From: Methanomicrobiaceae archaeon
GTDB lineage: Archaea > Halobacteriota > Methanomicrobia > Methanomicrobiales > Methanomicrobiaceae
Assembly (NCBI GenBank): GCA_016926855.1
Contig: JAFGNT010000008.1
Span: 1 to 64,000 of the forward strand
Reading direction: 5' to 3'
DNA: 64,000 bases
Shown here: positions 63,215 through 64,000 of the stretch, piece by piece
Layout of the letters: the number at the start of each line of letters is the position of its first letter
Numbering within the stretch: the first letter of the stretch is position 1
Notes under the pieces: generated by a model
Told to the model about the DNA's origin: nothing
What the model saw: the letters and a program-made list of their open reading frames with translations, nothing else
The model's database searches: none
Made by a program: the position numbers and the translations under genes

Positions 63215-63502
63215 AAGCGGGAAAGGCCTTATCCACGGCATCCTGAACAATCGTGGTAGCCCGCCATATCACATAGAGCCGACTGCTTATTCGTACATCA
63301 GTGGAGAGAAGGTATCTGCAAAAAATACGACGTCAAGGATAATCGCTTTAAAGAGGCAATGGACTCTCAATTGTCTTTTAATAAGATGGAGTGCTTCTTC
63401 TGCTGCTGATTCTGAATAAAAAGGAAGCCTAAAGTATAGGAAATAAAAAAGGGCATATATCCGCCCCTTTCCGGGCAAGAGTGTCTCAAGGTAGGGTCAA
63501 CA

Positions 63503-64000
63503 ATGGAACGAAGGGGATTCATTCAAAGGAAAGAAAGCTCTATTTTTGCTCGAACCTGCACATCGGCCTCACGATACCGGTGGTTCATCCTCATGACTCT
63601 CGCTGCCATAACCTTCGCAATGGGCTATTTCGGGCTTCAGGAGGCATATCGTGTAGCGGGACTCCCCATCTCAACCTTTACTCTCATCTATACAACTATG
63701 CAGCTTTTTGTCCTCGAGTCAAGCATTTTCATTTCCAACCCGGGTCTTGAACTACAGGTTGCGCGGATTATCGCTCCTCTGCTTACCATATCGACGCTCA
63801 TTTTCTTCCTTGCCACACATTTCCGTGACAATATCCGCCTGTTGTGTCTCAGAGTTGCAAGGGGCCATACGGTTGTATGTGGTCTGGGCCAGCTTGGATC
63901 TGTCATCTCCGATCTACTCATTGAAGCGGGGCATCGAGTTGTTGTAATAGAGAAAGATTCCACAAATCCCTACTGTCATGAAATAAACGCGAGGGGAGGG
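63503..64000 (+). CDS. Membrane protein with TrkA-N (RCK) NAD-binding domain, partial
   Basis: The frame is open from ATG 63503 to the window end (166 codons). Hydrophobic segments lie at about 27-46, 56-72 and 82-100; then comes the Rossmann motif VVCGLGQLGSVISDLL with the acidic strand end VVVIEKD, typical of TrkA-N domains of potassium channels. The pore signature TVGYGD is not seen; the layout is that of channel-like proteins with NAD-binding regulation. A 288-bp spacer separates it from prsW. The C-terminus is outside the window. Confidence 0.75.
   Translation, partial: MERRGFIQRKESSIFARTCTSASRYRWFILMTLAAITFAMGYFGLQEAYRVAGLPISTFTLIYTTMQLFVLESSIFISNPGLELQVARIIAPLLTISTLIFFLATHFRDNIRLLCLRVARGHTVVCGLGQLGSVISDLLIEAGHRVVVIEKDSTNPYCHEINARGG

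Noticed and set aside
1-64000. CRISPR arrays, rRNA genes, prophage structural genes, origin of replication
   Set aside because: No regularly spaced repeats, no rRNA-like sequence and no recognisable phage or Orc1/Cdc6 gene were seen on either strand.

Overview
The window looks like a chromosome segment of a methanogenic euryarchaeon, most likely order Methanomicrobiales (inference from gene content; no 16S rRNA gene is present). The support is a methanogenesis marker 8 protein, an F420-dependent NADP reductase homologue, AglJ-type N-glycosylation, SecD/SecF, an LSm protein, CDC48, archease/RtcB, two-subunit pyruvate carboxylase, TATA-box promoters with many apparently leaderless starts, and an intron-containing tRNA. 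The G+C content is high over most of the window and falls sharply after about 60.9 kb.

Layout. 1-17 kb: ammonium uptake (amt-glnK behind a palindromic operator), a two-domain NAD synthetase, SPFH protein, cupin, ZIP transporter, radical SAM protein, TspO, HEAT-repeat protein, HAD hydrolase, marker 8, adenine deaminase, small GTPase. 17-23 kb: a soluble PAS-type chemotaxis transducer with CheW and CheR, preceded by about 750 bp without a convincing gene, then small membrane and DNA-binding proteins. 23-31 kb: a long minus-strand run (DHH nuclease, PhoU/RCK regulator, MgtE-like transporter, RNase Z, sugar isomerase-like protein, kinase-like P-loop protein, radical SAM activase). 31-38 kb: thiC, aroD, 5-formyl-THF cyclo-ligase, CDC48, class I FBPase, LSm, and an RPC39/TFE-beta-like protein. 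38-48 kb: pilin-like protein, radical SAM/SPASM plus acyltransferase pair, DUF99, aglJ, the overlapping trx-fno-nth-aldolase operon, secFD. 48-58 kb: archease-rtcB and then a biotin block: birA, bioY, two ECF ATPases, EcfT, pycB, pycA. A near-consensus BirA box lies directly in front of bioY, so biotin uptake is probably repressed by BirA and serves the biotinylated pyruvate carboxylase.

The last 5.7 kb starts at an intron-containing tRNA-Met(CAU) and reads as an accessory island. It holds a dead IS1595/ISXO2-type element (nonsense codon plus 20-bp tandem duplication), a dead IS256-type element interrupted by two hairpin-forming insertions, an RDD gene beheaded by the IS, and a plus-strand trio of membrane proteins: a four-TM protein resembling SLATT/DUF4231 effectors, a PrsW-type intramembrane protease, and a TM protein with a TrkA-type NAD-binding domain that runs off the window. 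This trio is the best candidate for an undescribed system.

All calls come from reading the sequence. Family names rest on recognised motifs, not on database searches.
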